DNA from: Pleurodeles waltl
Taxonomy: Eukaryota > Chordata > Amphibia > Caudata > Salamandridae
Assembly (NCBI RefSeq): GCF_031143425.1
Contig: NC_090440.1
Coordinates: forward strand, 343,421,844-343,485,843
Direction of reading: 5' to 3'
Length of the DNA stretch: 64,000 nucleotides
In this document: in pieces, positions 11,856 through 24,300 of the stretch
How positions within the stretch are numbered: the stretch's first letter is position 1
How the letters are laid out: every line of letters starts with the position of its first letter
Translations under genes and position numbers: made by a program
Notes under the pieces: generated by a model
Seen by the model: the letters and a program-made list of their open reading frames with translations, nothing else
Told to the model about the DNA's origin: nothing
The model's database searches: none

Positions 11856-14040
11856 TGTTAGACCTGACAGCCTTAGGGTGGTCACCCCTAACTTTTTGCC
11901 TTCCTCCCTCCACTTTTTGGATACTATTTTTGCTGGTTTTAGGACTCTGCGCACTTTACCTCTGCTAACCAGTGCTAAAGTGCATATGCTCCCTCCCTTT
12001 AAACATGATGACATTGGATCATACCCAATTGGATTATTTAATTTACTTATAAGTCCTTAGTAAAGTGCACTATATGTGCCCAGGGCCTGTAGATTAAATG
12101 TTACTAGTGGGCCTGCAACACTGATTATGCCACCCACTTAAGTAGCCCCTTAACCATGTCTCAGGCCTGCCATTGCAATTCAACTTGGCATTTAAAAGTA
12201 CTTGTCAAGCCTAAAACTCCCCTTTCTCCCCTTTTTCTACATATAAGTCACCCCTAAGGTAGGCCCTAGCTAACCCATAGGGCAGGGTGCTGTGTAGACA
12301 AAAGGCAGGACATGTACCTATGTAGTTTACATGTCCTGGTAGCGTAAAACTCCTAAATCTGTTTTTGCACTGCTGTGAGGCCTGCTCCTTTCAGAGGCTA
12401 ACAGTAGGGCTATCCTCATATACTGGTTGAGTGGTAGCTGCTGATCTGAAAGGAGAAGGGAGGTCCTATTTAGTATGGCCAGAATGGTAATACACAATCC
12501 GGCTGACTGGTGTAGTTGGATTTAATATTTCTATTTTAGAAATGGCTCTTTTAGAAAGTGAGCATTTCTGTGCACTTAAATCCTTCTGTGCCTTCCAATC
12601 CACGTCTGACTAGGTTCGGCTGACAGCTCCCTTGTGCATTCACTCAGACAAACCCCAAACACAGGCTGCTCAGCCTCACTTGCATAAATCTGCATTTTGA
12701 ATGGGTCTTCCTGGGCTGGGAGGGTGGAGGGCCTGACACTTCCATGTGAAAGGACAGTAGCCTGCCCTCACACAAAGGACTGCCACACCCCCTGCTGGGA
12801 CCCTGGTAATCAGGATTGAACTAAGAGGGGACCTGGTGCACTTCTAATCCACTCTTTGAAGTCTCTCCCACTTCAAAGGCACATTTGGTTATTTGAACAG
12901 GGCCCCTGCCCCTACCAACTCAGACACTTCCTGGAGAAGGGAACCTGAACTAGAACCTGCAACCTTCCAAGATGAACTGCCTGGCTGCCCAAAGGACTCA
13001 CCTGACTGCTTTCTGTGAAGGACTGCTGCCTTGCTGTTGCCCTGCTGCCTTGCTGCTCTCTGGCTGTGCTGAGAAGTGGCTCCAAGGGCTTGGATAGAGC
13101 TTGCCTCCTGTTCCCTGAAGTCTCAGGACCAAAAACACTTCATCTCTGCAAGGAGAACTCCCTGTGCGGCGGAAATCGACGCACAGCCGGCAGAAATCGA
13201 TGCACAGCCTGAATCGCGGTGAAAAATTAACTGCACACCAAACTGGAACAACGCAGCCAGACTTTGCAAAGGGAAGATCAACGTAGCGCCAGCGTAGCGG
13301 CAGGAAATTCGAAGCACGGCCCACTGGATCAAAGCACAGCCGAGCAGGAACGACACAGCCCGACTTCCTGAGAGCAATCGACGCAGCGCCTGCCATATGG
13401 TAGAATTTTCCCCCACAACACTCACCGGATCGACGCAGCCCCTGTGACTCCGTCCTGCCAGCGCCGGATTTCAACGCATCATCCGCGGGGCGTCTGAAAA
13501 CCCCGCAACCTGAAGAGGATCCAAGACCAAGTGCCAGAAATCTACGCAAAGCCTTCCCTGCGTGAAAAATAAACAACGCATCGCCGCGTGCAGCCCGAGA
13601 AATCGAGGCACACCTCCCTGTTTTCCATGCATCTCCTCCTCTGCAGTTCTTTGTGTAGATTTTGAACGCAAACCAGGGACTTTGTGCTTGCAACAGACAT
13701 TTATTGCTTTTAAGAGACTAAAGACAATTTTTAAAGTGATATTTCAAAATATACTTAGTGCATCTTAATCGTTTTGACCTGCATCTTACCAGACAAATAT
13801 TATATATTTTTCTAAACACAGTGTGGTGTATTTCTAGGTGTTCTACTGTTTTATTGCATGATTTATTGCGCAAATACTTTGCACAGTGCCTTCTAAGTTA
13901 AGCCTGAGTGCTCAATACCAAGCTACCAGAGGGTGGGCACAGGATAACTTGGATTGTGTGTGACTTACCCTGACTAGAGTGAAGGTCGTTGCTTGGACAG
14001 GGGGTAACCTGACTGCCAACCAAAGTCCCCATTTCTAACA
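11856..14040 (+). mobile_element. Complete solo LTR, family A (TGTTAGA...TCTAACA)
   Basis: The unit begins TGTTAGACCTGACAG and ends CCCCATTTCTAACA. It is flanked by the perfect 5-bp direct repeat ACCTG at 11851-11855 and 14041-14045. That gives an LTR of 2185 bp with TG...CA ends. A central CpG-rich zone (about 13150-13640) is full of AATCGACGCA-like words and gives chance open frames, including a 231-residue minus-strand one at 12998-13693. AATAAA occurs at 13568-13573. No internal retroviral region is present, so this is a solo LTR. Two further copies lie at 1-1664 and 1665-2394, and a distant relative at about 48890-51150. Confidence 0.88.
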
Positions 14041-14045
14041 ACCTG

Positions 14046-14423
14046 TTATCAATATAGTAGTTCAAGCCTAACCTTGTCTATCTATCAGTGCCGTCACACC
14101 AGACATCAAGCTGGAGGAGGTGCAATTTGCCCAACACTACAGCTTCCTGATAAAATGCCAGTGAGGAAAATGGGCCTGTATTGTCTTATCTGTGCAGCAC
14201 AGTTAAGTTAAAAATGCCTCTAAATTGTTACATTTTACTTTGCACTTCTTGCTTGTGCAAAGTAGTAGCTTGTGAACAGCAGTCAAAGTGCATGGGAGAA
14301 AGATATCCTGAGAAGAAAGGTGACAGATTCTGTGAGTTTGATGACAGAGTCAGACAACTAGGTTAAACCAAACCCAACACACTGTTTAATTATTTTGACT
14401 TTCACCTACAGGCAACTAAATTG
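14046..14423. other. No gene seen
   Basis: This is moderately AT-rich sequence between the solo LTR and repeat Y. No motif or terminal repeat was recognised. Confidence 0.35.
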
Positions 14424-14872
14424 TAATGCCCAGTCGCGGCTTGCAGGGGTCACAAGATGCGGAGGGCGGGGGGGGGGCAGAGGGGATGTTCAGGGGATTA
14501 TTATGAATATAAAAATATATTTTTTTTAAAACTTAGCTGAGCACTACCACTCCTCCGTCCTCTTTTCAGGCACAGGCTCCCAGCCTGCTCTGCGGCCAAT
14601 CCTGATGCTGCTCAGAGCAGCATTAGGATTAGCTGGAGCACCCAGTCAGGGCACTCCCAGGCAGAGTGGGAACCTTTGCCTTTTCTCTCAAGCTTGGCCG
14701 GAGAGAGCACAGTGTGCATGTGTATTTGGCCAGCCAGAAGCACTCCACTCATCCCCGTCATTCCCCATGGCCCCGTACCTTTAACAACAAAAGCATAATA
14801 AACTTAGTTTATTATTCTTTCATTGTTAAAGATTTGCAGCGGCTGCTGCTGGCGGGAAGGAGGGCGACACTG
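14424..14872 (+). repeat. Interspersed repeat family Y, copy 2
   Basis: It starts near ATGCCCAGTCGCGGCTTGCA, has a G-rich run at 14461-14478, and matches 9809-10304 in the same orientation. It ends at GGAGGGCGAC. No target duplication is evident. Confidence 0.65.
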
Positions 14873-15256
14873 ATTGATTTACATTGTACCTGTAAAACAT
14901 GTGAGTGGATGTAGACCTCTCTATTACAATACAATAGGATGAGTAGCACAATAAAAGAAATTAAGTAAATGTGAGATATGGACTATGGAGAGATGAGGGG
15001 CACTGTAGAAGGGTTGTTGTGAGAGAATCTGTGGAGAAGGAGGTCACTGGGTGTGGCGCAGACAAAGAGTGTTTCGCAGGGGCACCAAGAACTCTAAACT
15101 TAGCCCTGTAGTCACTATTAAGAACAAGCCACAAAGCACTACATCTGTGCTTTCCAGTAGCTTTTGGAATATTTTCAGAGTGAATATTTTTTATTTGCAT
15201 ATTTATTTTATTGATGAAAAGACACACGCGGATGAGTTTTTTCTCCTGGAAATTTA
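14873..15256. other. No gene seen
   Basis: AT-rich sequence. Open frames on both strands (14961-15227 and 15051-15257) carry no motif. Confidence 0.35.
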
Positions 15257-15512
15257 GATAGGCCTAATTTACAAATTTAACTGTACACATATGTGTAAGT
15301 ATACACTTTTTCAGTGGTCTCATAACTACAGTTGGAGGAGAACTGAGCACATAAAAAGATGGGACAAGCCTATATTTTTATGTGCTGATTTTTCTGCTCG
15401 GACTGCGGAGTCTCTGCACTTGTAAACCTACCATTAAAATGCAGTTTTATGAATATTGAAAAAATATACACTTACACTTAACGTGTAAGTTTACCTTTGT
15501 GAATCAGGCCCA
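15257..15512. mobile_element. Short MITE candidate
   Basis: The left edge (GGCCTAATTTACAAAT, then GTGTAAGT) and the right edge (GTGTAAGTTTAC, then GTGAATCAGGCCC) are imperfect inverted repeats about 250 bp apart. No clean target duplication was found. Confidence 0.5.
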
Positions 15513-15694
15513 ATATCTTTTTCTGACTGGTTCTTAGCTTACTTACTATATACAGTAGTTATGTTCCACTAATATTGTAGTTAGTCTTATGGTTGGAGAG
15601 GAAGTAGCACCTTTATTTCTATCTTTTCCTATAAAGGCTGGTAAAGGTAGGTTGCAAATGCAGAGAAAAAAATCATGTGTGACGTGCATCTATT

Positions 15695-16049
15695 TAGGGG
15701 CGTAGCTTCAGGGGTGATGTTTGGGTTTCGGCACCCCCTAATAAATGTATTTTGTGATAAATAGTTGGGTACAGGTGCTTTCAGTTGGGTATGGTGCAGT
15801 GTCTGCCAGATATCACCAGTGGAAAACACACCCACACACACTCCCTCACTTTCTTTGGAAAGATTTCAAAAGTGTTGGTTATTTCACAAAATACTGTGCT
15901 TTCGCTCACTTAGTACACCTACCAGTCCACAACCTCTCCCTTTCCGCTGCTCCTTAAGCCGCTTTAGTGCACCCTGCTAGGATAATTTATTTTACCACTA
16001 TGTGCCACTGTGCGCCCCACCCCATCTTACTGACCAAGCTACGCCCCTG
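15695..16049 (+). mobile_element. hAT-like MITE
   Basis: The terminal inverted repeats are TAGGGGCGTAGCTT at the left and AAGCTACGCCCCTG at the right. Flanking 8-bp sequences CATCTATT (15687-15694) and CATCTAAT (16050-16057) differ at one base, fitting the 8-bp target duplication of hAT transposons. At 355 bp it is too short to encode a transposase. A decayed relative lies at 5945-6891. Confidence 0.75.
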
Positions 16050-16125
16050 CATCTAATAATAGTACTAAAGCCTGCAGTTACATCCCCGACAACCATTTTA
16101 TTAAAACTCTGGAATGAAACACACA

Positions 16126-16127
<2 letters not shown>

Positions 16128-16211
<84 letters not shown>
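16128..16211. repeat. (TA)n microsatellite
   Basis: About 84 bp of nearly pure TA dinucleotides with one GTATAT interruption near 16172. The open frame of repeated Ile-Tyr codons through it is not a gene. Confidence 0.97.
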
Positions 16212-16216
<5 letters not shown>

Positions 16217-17322
16217 ATGTGTCTGCAGCTGAACATAATAAGGCTGTCAAAGGTCACGAAAGGATTTCATGGGATTTCAGAGCGAAACCCTCTAGATGAG
16301 TGCTGGAGGTAATGGAAACCTAATCTTTTACAGTTGCCGTTATGTTCTCGTCAGGAGAGCTCTTTTCTGCAAATGGCACAACTTTCTTTGAAGCCTCACG
16401 TTACCAACCCTATCTAGTTTTCACCCTGTAAGTAGAATGAAGACTAGGCAATTGATGGATTGTAATATTCATTATAATTCTCGACTAAAGCTATCTGTAT
16501 CCTAAAGTCAGTTTTCATGACTCGTCCCTTTTTTTCTGCCTAACTTTCACCACCAGCTGATTAAAATGTCGCCTTTAATGTATGTTTTAATGTGTCACTG
16601 GAAATAAATATTGACCTAGTATACCCATACTTCCATCAGCATGGTTGCACTGTAACAGCACCCATGGGTGATGATTGTGCTCTGGATGTTGTGCACATGT
16701 ATTCAATAATTGTCTAGTTAGGATAAAATAATTTACTCATAATACATCAAAATCACATCAAACATACAGAAAAAAACATAAATGATAGAAACAATACATA
16801 AGTGTTTCTCTTTTAAAGTCACTGTATTTGCAAATTCCCTTGAGAAGGCTCTTGATAGAAGATCTGCACTTGCAGCCTATCTCTTAAAGACAACGGCATC
16901 TCAATGCTACTTTTTAATTCTAGGCGCTCATCGATGATGCTGGCGCAAACACAGTGCCCGTCTTGGAACAGAATTTGTTGGAATATTAGAAAATGCATTA
17001 AAAGATGGCTGTTGCTAATGTGTGTGCGTCCACAGTGGCCATCTTTAAGTGTATTTATATCAAAGCTACCCCGTTTGACAGTCTCGCCTTCCCTTTCCAC
17101 CTCCATGTAGAACGCAGGAGTGTGAGGTGTCATAACGTATACAAAGCTTATTTTAGCACACCAACCCTACTGTCCTTCACTGACTAACAAACTAAAGGCA
17201 TTAATAATGAGATAGAGTGTCTCCATTCTCACACACTAGGATATTGTAATTTTCCAAAGAATTTTACCACTATTTAGAGGAAGCATATTTTAAGTTAACA
17301 TAACATCAAAAAAGTATGCAAT
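16212..17322. other. No gene seen; possibly conserved noncoding sequence
   Basis: No repeat match inside the window and no terminal repeats. Both strands have short frames at 16819-17187 without domains. Composition at 16240-16440 and 16800-17130 is balanced and non-repetitive, which makes these the better candidates for unique or conserved sequence. Confidence 0.3.
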
Positions 17323-17330
17323 TCCTAGAT

Positions 17331-17567
17331 TAGTGGTTCCCAACCTTTTGATTTCTGTGGACCCCCACTTTAACATTATTGGAACCCAGGTACCCTCACT
17401 GAATCATCATGGGAATCCAGGGACCCCCGCCCGAGTCATTACTGGAAGCTGGGGACCTAATTTGTCAATATTTGTTCATATTTTTTAATTTTCTAGGCTC
17501 TCGCGGACCCCTTGAGAAGGCTTTGCAGACCCCCAGAGGTCCCCGGACCACAGGTTGGGAACCACTG
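17331..17567. mobile_element. hAT MITE with intact TIRs and 8-bp duplication
   Basis: It starts TAGTGGTTCCCAACC and ends GGTTGGGAACCACTG, 15-bp inverted repeats with one mismatch at the outermost base. The perfect 8-bp direct repeat TCCTAGAT flanks it at 17323-17330 and 17568-17575. The inside holds partly complementary halves (GGACCCCC against GGGGGTCC-like words). These are the signatures of a hAT-superfamily non-autonomous element of 237 bp. Confidence 0.92.
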
Positions 17568-17575
17568 TCCTAGAT

Positions 17576-18625
17576 TATGTATAGTGCTGGGAGTACTTTA
17601 TTGTGCAAAGTGATAGCTTTTGCTTGCTTTATCCAAGCCACCAATCTATAATAGATAGCTTTACGTGTAGATGAACCAGAATGCAAATTGGCAGTAGGAG
17701 CCCTGGAGGGAAAATTGAAACAGAAAACATGAAGAGAAAATATGGGCCTGTTGCTTGATTGTGAGTTTACTTATAAAAAACAAGACAAGAGGTGTTTGAC
17801 AAAGCAGGAACAGTTTGTTTAATTAAATGCTATGTCCAGGAGAACAGTTAAAGGGGTCTGAGGACTGTCTCAATGTACAATTGTTCTGAGCAGTGTTTTA
17901 TACATTCCTCTGAGTGCCATAAAACAATTTAAACATTCCTTGCTTGGTAAAAAATGTGAACAGTTGTCTTCAAGTCATTAATAAGGTCCTGATAACAAAT
18001 GCAGGTAGGCCTCGACCTTGTATGGACACAATGAAGGCCAGTGGATAATGTGCCCAGCTGTCCGGCCTGTGGGTGCATGATTGCTGTGTGCTCTGGGTGT
18101 GCTGTGTTCTGATTGGCTGATTGTTTCTAACTACATGTGACATCTGACTTTATGGTGTTTTGGGGAATGCACATACCTCTCCGGCCATGTGTCTTTTTTT
18201 GGGGCAAATCTCCTGGGACCATTTTGGATTACTGCGCCTATCTGTGAGACTGACCTGAGTTTCTGTTTGCATATTTGTCTGACAGCTTTGTGCTGCCTCA
18301 CCTGTGAACTGTCAGTCAGTAACCGCGGGCCTAGGTCTCAAAGCTTTTCTGACCACGTACTTTTGAGTCGGGTTGACAGAGAGTTCATGACGGGTGAACT
18401 CTGCAATAGTGATGTGATTTCGTCTTTCTATGTGAAAGTATCATGATTCCTTGATTTTTCCAATATTAACAAGCCATCAGATTCATCTAGAAATGGGTAT
18501 ATTCAGTTCTCAACAAAAGAAATTAGAGAGCTTCAAGGCAAATACCACAATGGTTCTGCCAGTGCATGTCAAATCATTGAAACTGTAAGAGAAACCACTT
18601 TTCAAACCTAAGCGACCTGGCTAGG
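17576..18625. other. No gene seen
   Basis: Mixed-composition sequence. The frame at 18189-18446 is without a recognised domain. CTGATTGGCTGATTG at 18109-18123 contains an inverted CCAAT box, as in many promoters and LTRs, but there is no other support for a promoter. Confidence 0.35.
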
Positions 18626-19175
18626 GTGCATGGCATATCAGGGCCTAGTGCCATATATCTTCATATTAGAGTCATTTGTTTACACTAATGTGGCAATATT
18701 ATGGTATAAACGCTGTGCAGTATTTACAAAGTGGAGCAATGCATGCATTCCATCACTTTGTAACCCCTTGCGCCACATTATGCTTGCACCAGGCATAATG
18801 TATGCAAGGGGGTGTTCCCCCGTTAGGAGGGGCAAAAAAATGGCGCAAAGAAATCTTAAATATTACTTTGTGTCACTATTTGTATGGATTTTTAAGGTCT
18901 GCACAGAGCAGGCATTAAAAGGAGGCACACCATAATGTTTAATGGGCCTCAATGTGCTTTCAAGGATTAGCATCAATATTTTTGATGCTAATCCTGCAAA
19001 GCGCCAAAGTAGCGTAAAAAATGTTGGAGCAAGTATTTCCCTTACTATCGCCATGGTGTGCAATATATTAAATATGGCTCACACATGGTGGCGTTACGGA
19101 GCGCTTAGGGTTGCAAGAAAAGTTGAGCTGCATTGTTTGCAGCACCACATTTCTTAAATCTGCCCTACAATGTTT
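18626..19175. repeat. Short interspersed element family R, copy 1
   Basis: The region has words such as TGGCGCAAAG and GCAAAGCGCCAAAG and a small inverted repeat (GGATTAGCATCAA...TTGATGCTAATCC at 18965-18997). Its right edge, complemented (GGGCAGATTTAAGAAATGTG), resembles the left edge of 20678-21175, so the two are probably opposite-strand copies of one family. The boundaries are approximate. Confidence 0.45.
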
Positions 19176-20677
19176 CTTGGTTAAACAATAAAACAGTCTG
19201 ATTTCTATGTTCTTCAGACCGCGCAGTTTCATATGCAAGTAGGAAGGAACCGCTAAGTAAGAAGCATTGTAGTATCTCAGAAAGAAGAGGACACAGGCTG
19301 CATCAGAGGGATCAGCAAAAACTGGCGCACTTTACTGAGAAATTGAAACTACAAAAGGCTTTCAACCACAACTTCTACAATACAGCATCAAAGGACACTG
19401 CTTGGTCAAACAAGATCCTCAATTTGCAAGTAGCAGATGAAAGCAACTCTAGCACTTTACAAGCTGTATTCTAGTAGACCAGCAAGAGATGTTACCAATA
19501 AGCAGGGCTTCAGTTTTATTCTCATTCAATTTAGCAAGTTGTCGGTATTCAAAATCTGAACTTTAAGGAAACAGTCCACCAGCTTGTAGAAAGAGTCCGC
19601 GGGGCATTTGCCGAATTTCAACAAAAGAACAGAAAAGAGCACCTCAGCTCCCAAGAAGGTGAATGTGTACATTAAATACAATGGGCTGTGACAGTGAACC
19701 ATCTGGTACCCCACACTTGACTGGGGATTCAGTTGACCTGAAAGGTGAGTAAGTCACCATGTTAGTACAACCATCTAGAAAAGGAGAGATAAATCACATG
19801 GCAGCCCAAATAGAGCCATAGCTCTCAAATGGCTGAACATAATGAAGAGGTCAACGATATGAAAGTCACAAAGATTTCAAAAATTAAAGAACCTGCAGAT
19901 AGACTCTCATGATAAATGACTTCAATCATCGAGGCAGCCATCATGACCGATTCATTGTCATGCACGGAACAAAAAGTAGATTTAGGGCAATCAAGGAGCC
20001 CAAGAGAGTGAAAGTAGTGCGACATCCATGCATGCAGATATGTTTCTTTGAGGTAGGAAACGGCTACGAGAAGTGATGATAACGTTTTAGATCTCTTCGG
20101 GATCATGTCCAGACTGTAAGGCTGCAGAAGAGAAATTATTTAATCGTAAATGTCATTATACCAATTCTCACTATTCCTCAATACATTCCTCCCTATATGT
20201 GAGAAGCGCATGTCAATTAGACCCTTATGTTCTAAAATTCAATTTAGTCCCTGTCCTTTTCACTGTGCATAGACATTTCCAGACTCGCCCTTGGAATCAG
20301 AATAATTTTATTGTGTTTAAGTAGGTAAAATCATTACAAAGAGAACAAAGTGCTAAAAGAGGTGTACAACAATTTTTTACGAAATATTCATAATCGAACT
20401 GATTGAATTATACTAAAACACTTCTAAAATACAAAAACAAGGTGGACCAAAATATAAAATTAAGAAAGCTTTTAAAAAACAGTTTCCAGGTATTTTGCAT
20501 ACCCACAATGTTCAGATATATTTTTTGTGTTCAGGCAACGCCTTGCTGAATTGTTACAGGTTTATAAGTTATTGAAGAGAATAGTCAGTGTTATGTAAGT
20601 TTCCGCACTTCTAACTGCTTAACAGCAGTGAATGAAGACTCATGTTTGTAATAACAAAGTTTACATCTTATGGTAGT
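19176..20677. other. No gene seen; AT-rich
   Basis: No terminal repeats or coding motifs. Minus-strand frames at 19526-19714 and 19825-20106 have no recognisable domain. It could contain a very old LINE remnant, but I cannot support that. Confidence 0.35.
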
Positions 20678-21175
20678 TTTGGCCAGATTTAAGAGAAAGT
20701 GATGGTGCACGTTGCTGCGCCAAATTTGGCTGTGTCACGCACCGTCATTTTCAAAACGCAGGGATGCGCCATATTTATTAGAAAATGGCGCACCTCTGTG
20801 TTTCACCCTGCATCGGCACTGAATATGCTGCCGTGTGCGAACGAAGCAACCCTTGCACCATAGTGCAAGGATGGCTGCGTTGAGTGGGAGTTTGTTTTTG
20901 TGTGGAAAGGAACACCTTCCTGCACAAAAACAATCTTCAATAAATGAGGAGAAATTAAAGTAATTCTCCTTGTGGTGCCATGCAAACGCCACCCCTCTAG
21001 TAGCATTAGATTTTGGCACTGCCTCAGGTTTATGAAAACTCGTAAATCTGTGATAGCATCAAAATGCAATGGGTGTTGATGTGGTACGACCACAATGCTC
21101 ATTGCATGCCCCTTTCACACAAAGTGCTGCGTGTGATGAGGCCATATTTATAAGGTGGCGTTAAGCCACAAAACT
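20678..21175. repeat. Short interspersed element family R, copy 2
   Basis: The left edge GGCCAGATTTAAGAGAAAGTG and the right edge GAGGCCATATTTATAAGGTG bracket CpG-containing sequence with GCGCCA words and a hairpin near 20850 (CCTTGCACCATAGTGCAAGG). The left edge matches the complement of the right edge of 18626-19175. Confidence 0.45.
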
Positions 21176-21322
21176 GTCTTAACACTACCTTGCAAAAAGG
21201 GTGCAGTGCATAGTGCCACCAGAGCGTCACTAAAAGTCAAATCATTAACATTTATAAAGCGCGCTACTCACCCGTGCGGGTCTCAAGGCGCTAGGAGGGG
21301 GGGGTTACTGCTGCTCGAAAAG

Positions 21323-24300
21323 CTAGGTCTTGAGGAGTATCCGGAATGCGGAGTGGTCCTGGGTGGTCCTGAGGCTGGTGGGGAGGGTGTTCCAGGTCTT
21401 GGCTGCCAGGTAGGAGAAGGACCTCCCACCCGCCGTGGAGCGGCGGATGCGAGGGACGGCAGCGAGCGCGAGGCCAGAGGAACGGAGGAGATGAGTGGGG
21501 GCGTAGAAGCTGAGGCGACGGTTGAGGTATTCCGGTCCCTTGTTGTGGAGGGCTTTGTGTGCGTGGGTGAGAAGTCGGAAGGTGATCCTTTTGCTGACTG
21601 GGAGCCAATGCAGGTGTCTCAGGTGTGCGGAGATGTGGCTGTTGCGGGGTACGTCGAGGATGAGGCGGGCCGAGGCGTTTTGAATACGTTGCAGGCGTTT
21701 TTGGTGTTTAGCGGTGGTCCCAGCATAGAGGGTGTTGCCGTAGTCCAGGCGGCTCGTGACGAGGGCGTGGGTCACGGTTTTTCTGGTGTCGGCGGGGATC
21801 CAGCGGAAGATCTTGCGGAGCATGCGGAGGGTGAGGAAGCAGGCGGAGGACACAGCGTTGACTTGTTTGGTCATGATGAGAAGAGGGTCCAAGATGAAGC
21901 CGAGGTTGCGGGCGTGGTCTGAGGGGATCGGTGCAGTGCCATGGGCCGTGGGCCACCAGGAATCGTCCCACGCGGTCGGGGTGTTGCCGAGGATGAGGAC
22001 TTCCGTTTTGTCCGAGTTCAGCTTTAGGCGGCTGAGCCTCATCCAATCTGCGACGTCCTTCATGCTGTCTTGTAGGTTGGTCTTAGCGCTGGCGGGGTCC
22101 TTGGTGAGGGAGAGTATAAGTTGGGTGTCGTCGGCGTAGGAGGTGATGATGATGTTGTGCTTGCGTACGATGTCGGCGAAGGGGCTCATGTAGACATTGA
22201 AGAGTGTCGGGCTGAGCGAGGAGCCTTGAGGTACGCCACAGATGATTTCGGTGGGGTCTGAGCGAAAAGGTGGGAGGTAAACTCTTTGAGAGCGGTTTGA
22301 GAGGAAGGAGGCGATCCAGTCCAGGGCCTGGCCTTGGATCCCGGTGCAGCGGAGGTGGGTTATTAGGGTGCGGTGACAGACGGTGTCGAAGGCAGCCGAG
22401 AGGTCGAGGAGGATGAGGGCGACTGTTTCACCGTTGTCCATCAGGGTTCTGATGTCGTCTGTGACTGAGATGAGGGCAGTTTCAGTGCTGTGGTTGGTTC
22501 GGAATCCGGTTTGTGAAGGGTCGAGAAGGTTGTTGTCTTCCAGGAAGTTGGTAAGCTGTTTGTTGATGGTCTTCTCTATTACCTTGGCAGGGAAGGGGAG
22601 GAGCGAGATGGGGCAGAAGTTTTTCAGGTGGCTTGGGTCAGCCGTAGGTTTCTTTAGTAGGGCGTTGACTTCGGCGTGTTTCCAGCTTTTGGGGAAGGTA
22701 GCAGAAGAAAATGAAGAGTTGATGATGGCCTGGAGGTGCAGGGCGATGATGTCGTCGGCTTTATTGAAGATGAAGTGAGGGCAGGGGTCCGATGGGGCGC
22801 CGGAGTGGATAGAGTTCATGGTGGTTTTGGTTTCTTCAGTGTTGATGTGGGTCCAGGCGTTGAGGGTGATGGCCGGGGGTGTGGGTTCGGTGATGCTTGG
22901 TTGGGTCTGGTGTCTGAAGCTGTCGTGGAGGTCGGTGATCTTGCAATGGAAGAAGGTGGCGAGGGAGTTGCACAGGTCTTGTGAGGGCGTGACGGCGTTG
23001 GCGTTGGCGTTGGGGGTGGAGAACTCTTTAACGATGCTGAAAAGTTCTCTGCTGTTGTGGCTGTTTTTGTCCAGTCTGTCGGTGAAGAAATTCCCTTTGG
23101 CTGCGCGGATCAGGTGGTGGTGTTCGCGGGTCGCGTTCTTGATGGCGGTCATGTTATCAGCGGTGTGGTCCTTGCGCCAGGTTCTCTCGAGGGCGCGACA
23201 GGTTTTCTTCGATTCCTTAAGGGTGTCCGAGAACCAGAGAGGTTTTTTGGTGTTGGCCTGTCGATGCGTGCGTCTGAGGGGTGCAAGGTTGTCTGCGCAG
23301 TTGGTGATCCAGTTTGTGAGGCTGAGGGCTGAGTCGTTGGGGTCGTTGGTGGTGAGGGTGGGTTGGTTGATGGTGAGCGCGGAGAAGAGCTGTTCTTCGG
23401 GGATTTTGTTCCACTGTCGACGAGGGATGGGTTGAGTGCGGAGGTGGCGGGTCTCGCGTCGGAATGTGAAATGGACACAGCTGTGGTCGGTCCAGTGTAG
23501 AGCGGAGGCGTGGCTGAAGGAGACGTGTTTGCTGGCGGAGAAGATGGGGTCAAGCGTGTGTCCGGCGATGTGGGTGGCGGTGTTCACCAGTTGCTTGAGG
23601 CAGAGGTTGGCGAGGTTGTCGAGCAGCGCGGTGGTGTTGGGGTCGTTGTTCTGTTCCAGATGGAAGTTGAGGTCGCCTAGGAGGATGTAGTCCGGCGAGG
23701 CGAGGGCGATGCGATGGAGTCGCTGAAAGGGGCGCGCGTTCCGGGGGGACGGTAGACGAGGGATCCTCTGAGGGTGGTCCTGGGGTCGGTGCGAATCTGG
23801 AAATGCAGGTGTTCAGCGGCGAGGGGGGTGTCTTCGGTGGAGGTGGTGACGCTGATGGAGTCTTTGAAGACGATGGCGATTCCTCCTCCTACTTGGTTGG
23901 TGCGGTCTTTCCTGGAAATCTTGTAGCCTTCGGGGATGGCAGTGGCGATGTCAGGGGCTGAGGAGGCGTTCATCCAGGTCTCCGTGATGAATGCGACGTC
24001 CGGTGCTGTGGAGTCCAGGAGGTCCCAGAGTTCAACGGCGTGCTTGTGGATGGATCGAGCATTGACCAGGATGCACTTGAGGTGGTTGATGGCGCGTGGG
24101 CTGGTGGTCGTGGTAGTTGCGTGGTGGAAGATGCGTTTGCAGGAGTGGCAGGTGAAGGGTCCATGGGTGCGTTTGGGGTGCGCTTGGAAGCAGGTGTTGG
24201 AGCGCCCTGGGTTGAGGGCGTGGAGGGTGGTGGGATCGTAGCGGAGCAGCGGGGTTTGGGAGAGCTGGGGACCAGGGGTCGTGGTGCTGGGCGCGGGCCA

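Noticed and set aside
12998..13693. 231-residue minus-strand frame
   Set aside because: It lies wholly inside solo LTR A, in its CpG-rich quasi-repeat zone, and the matching part of the copy at 1-300 does not preserve it.
16002..16232. 76-residue frame
   Set aside because: It runs through the (TA)n microsatellite.
21155..23435. Plus-strand frames of 255, 205 and others
   Set aside because: They are antisense shadows of the LINE coding region, in GC-rich sequence.
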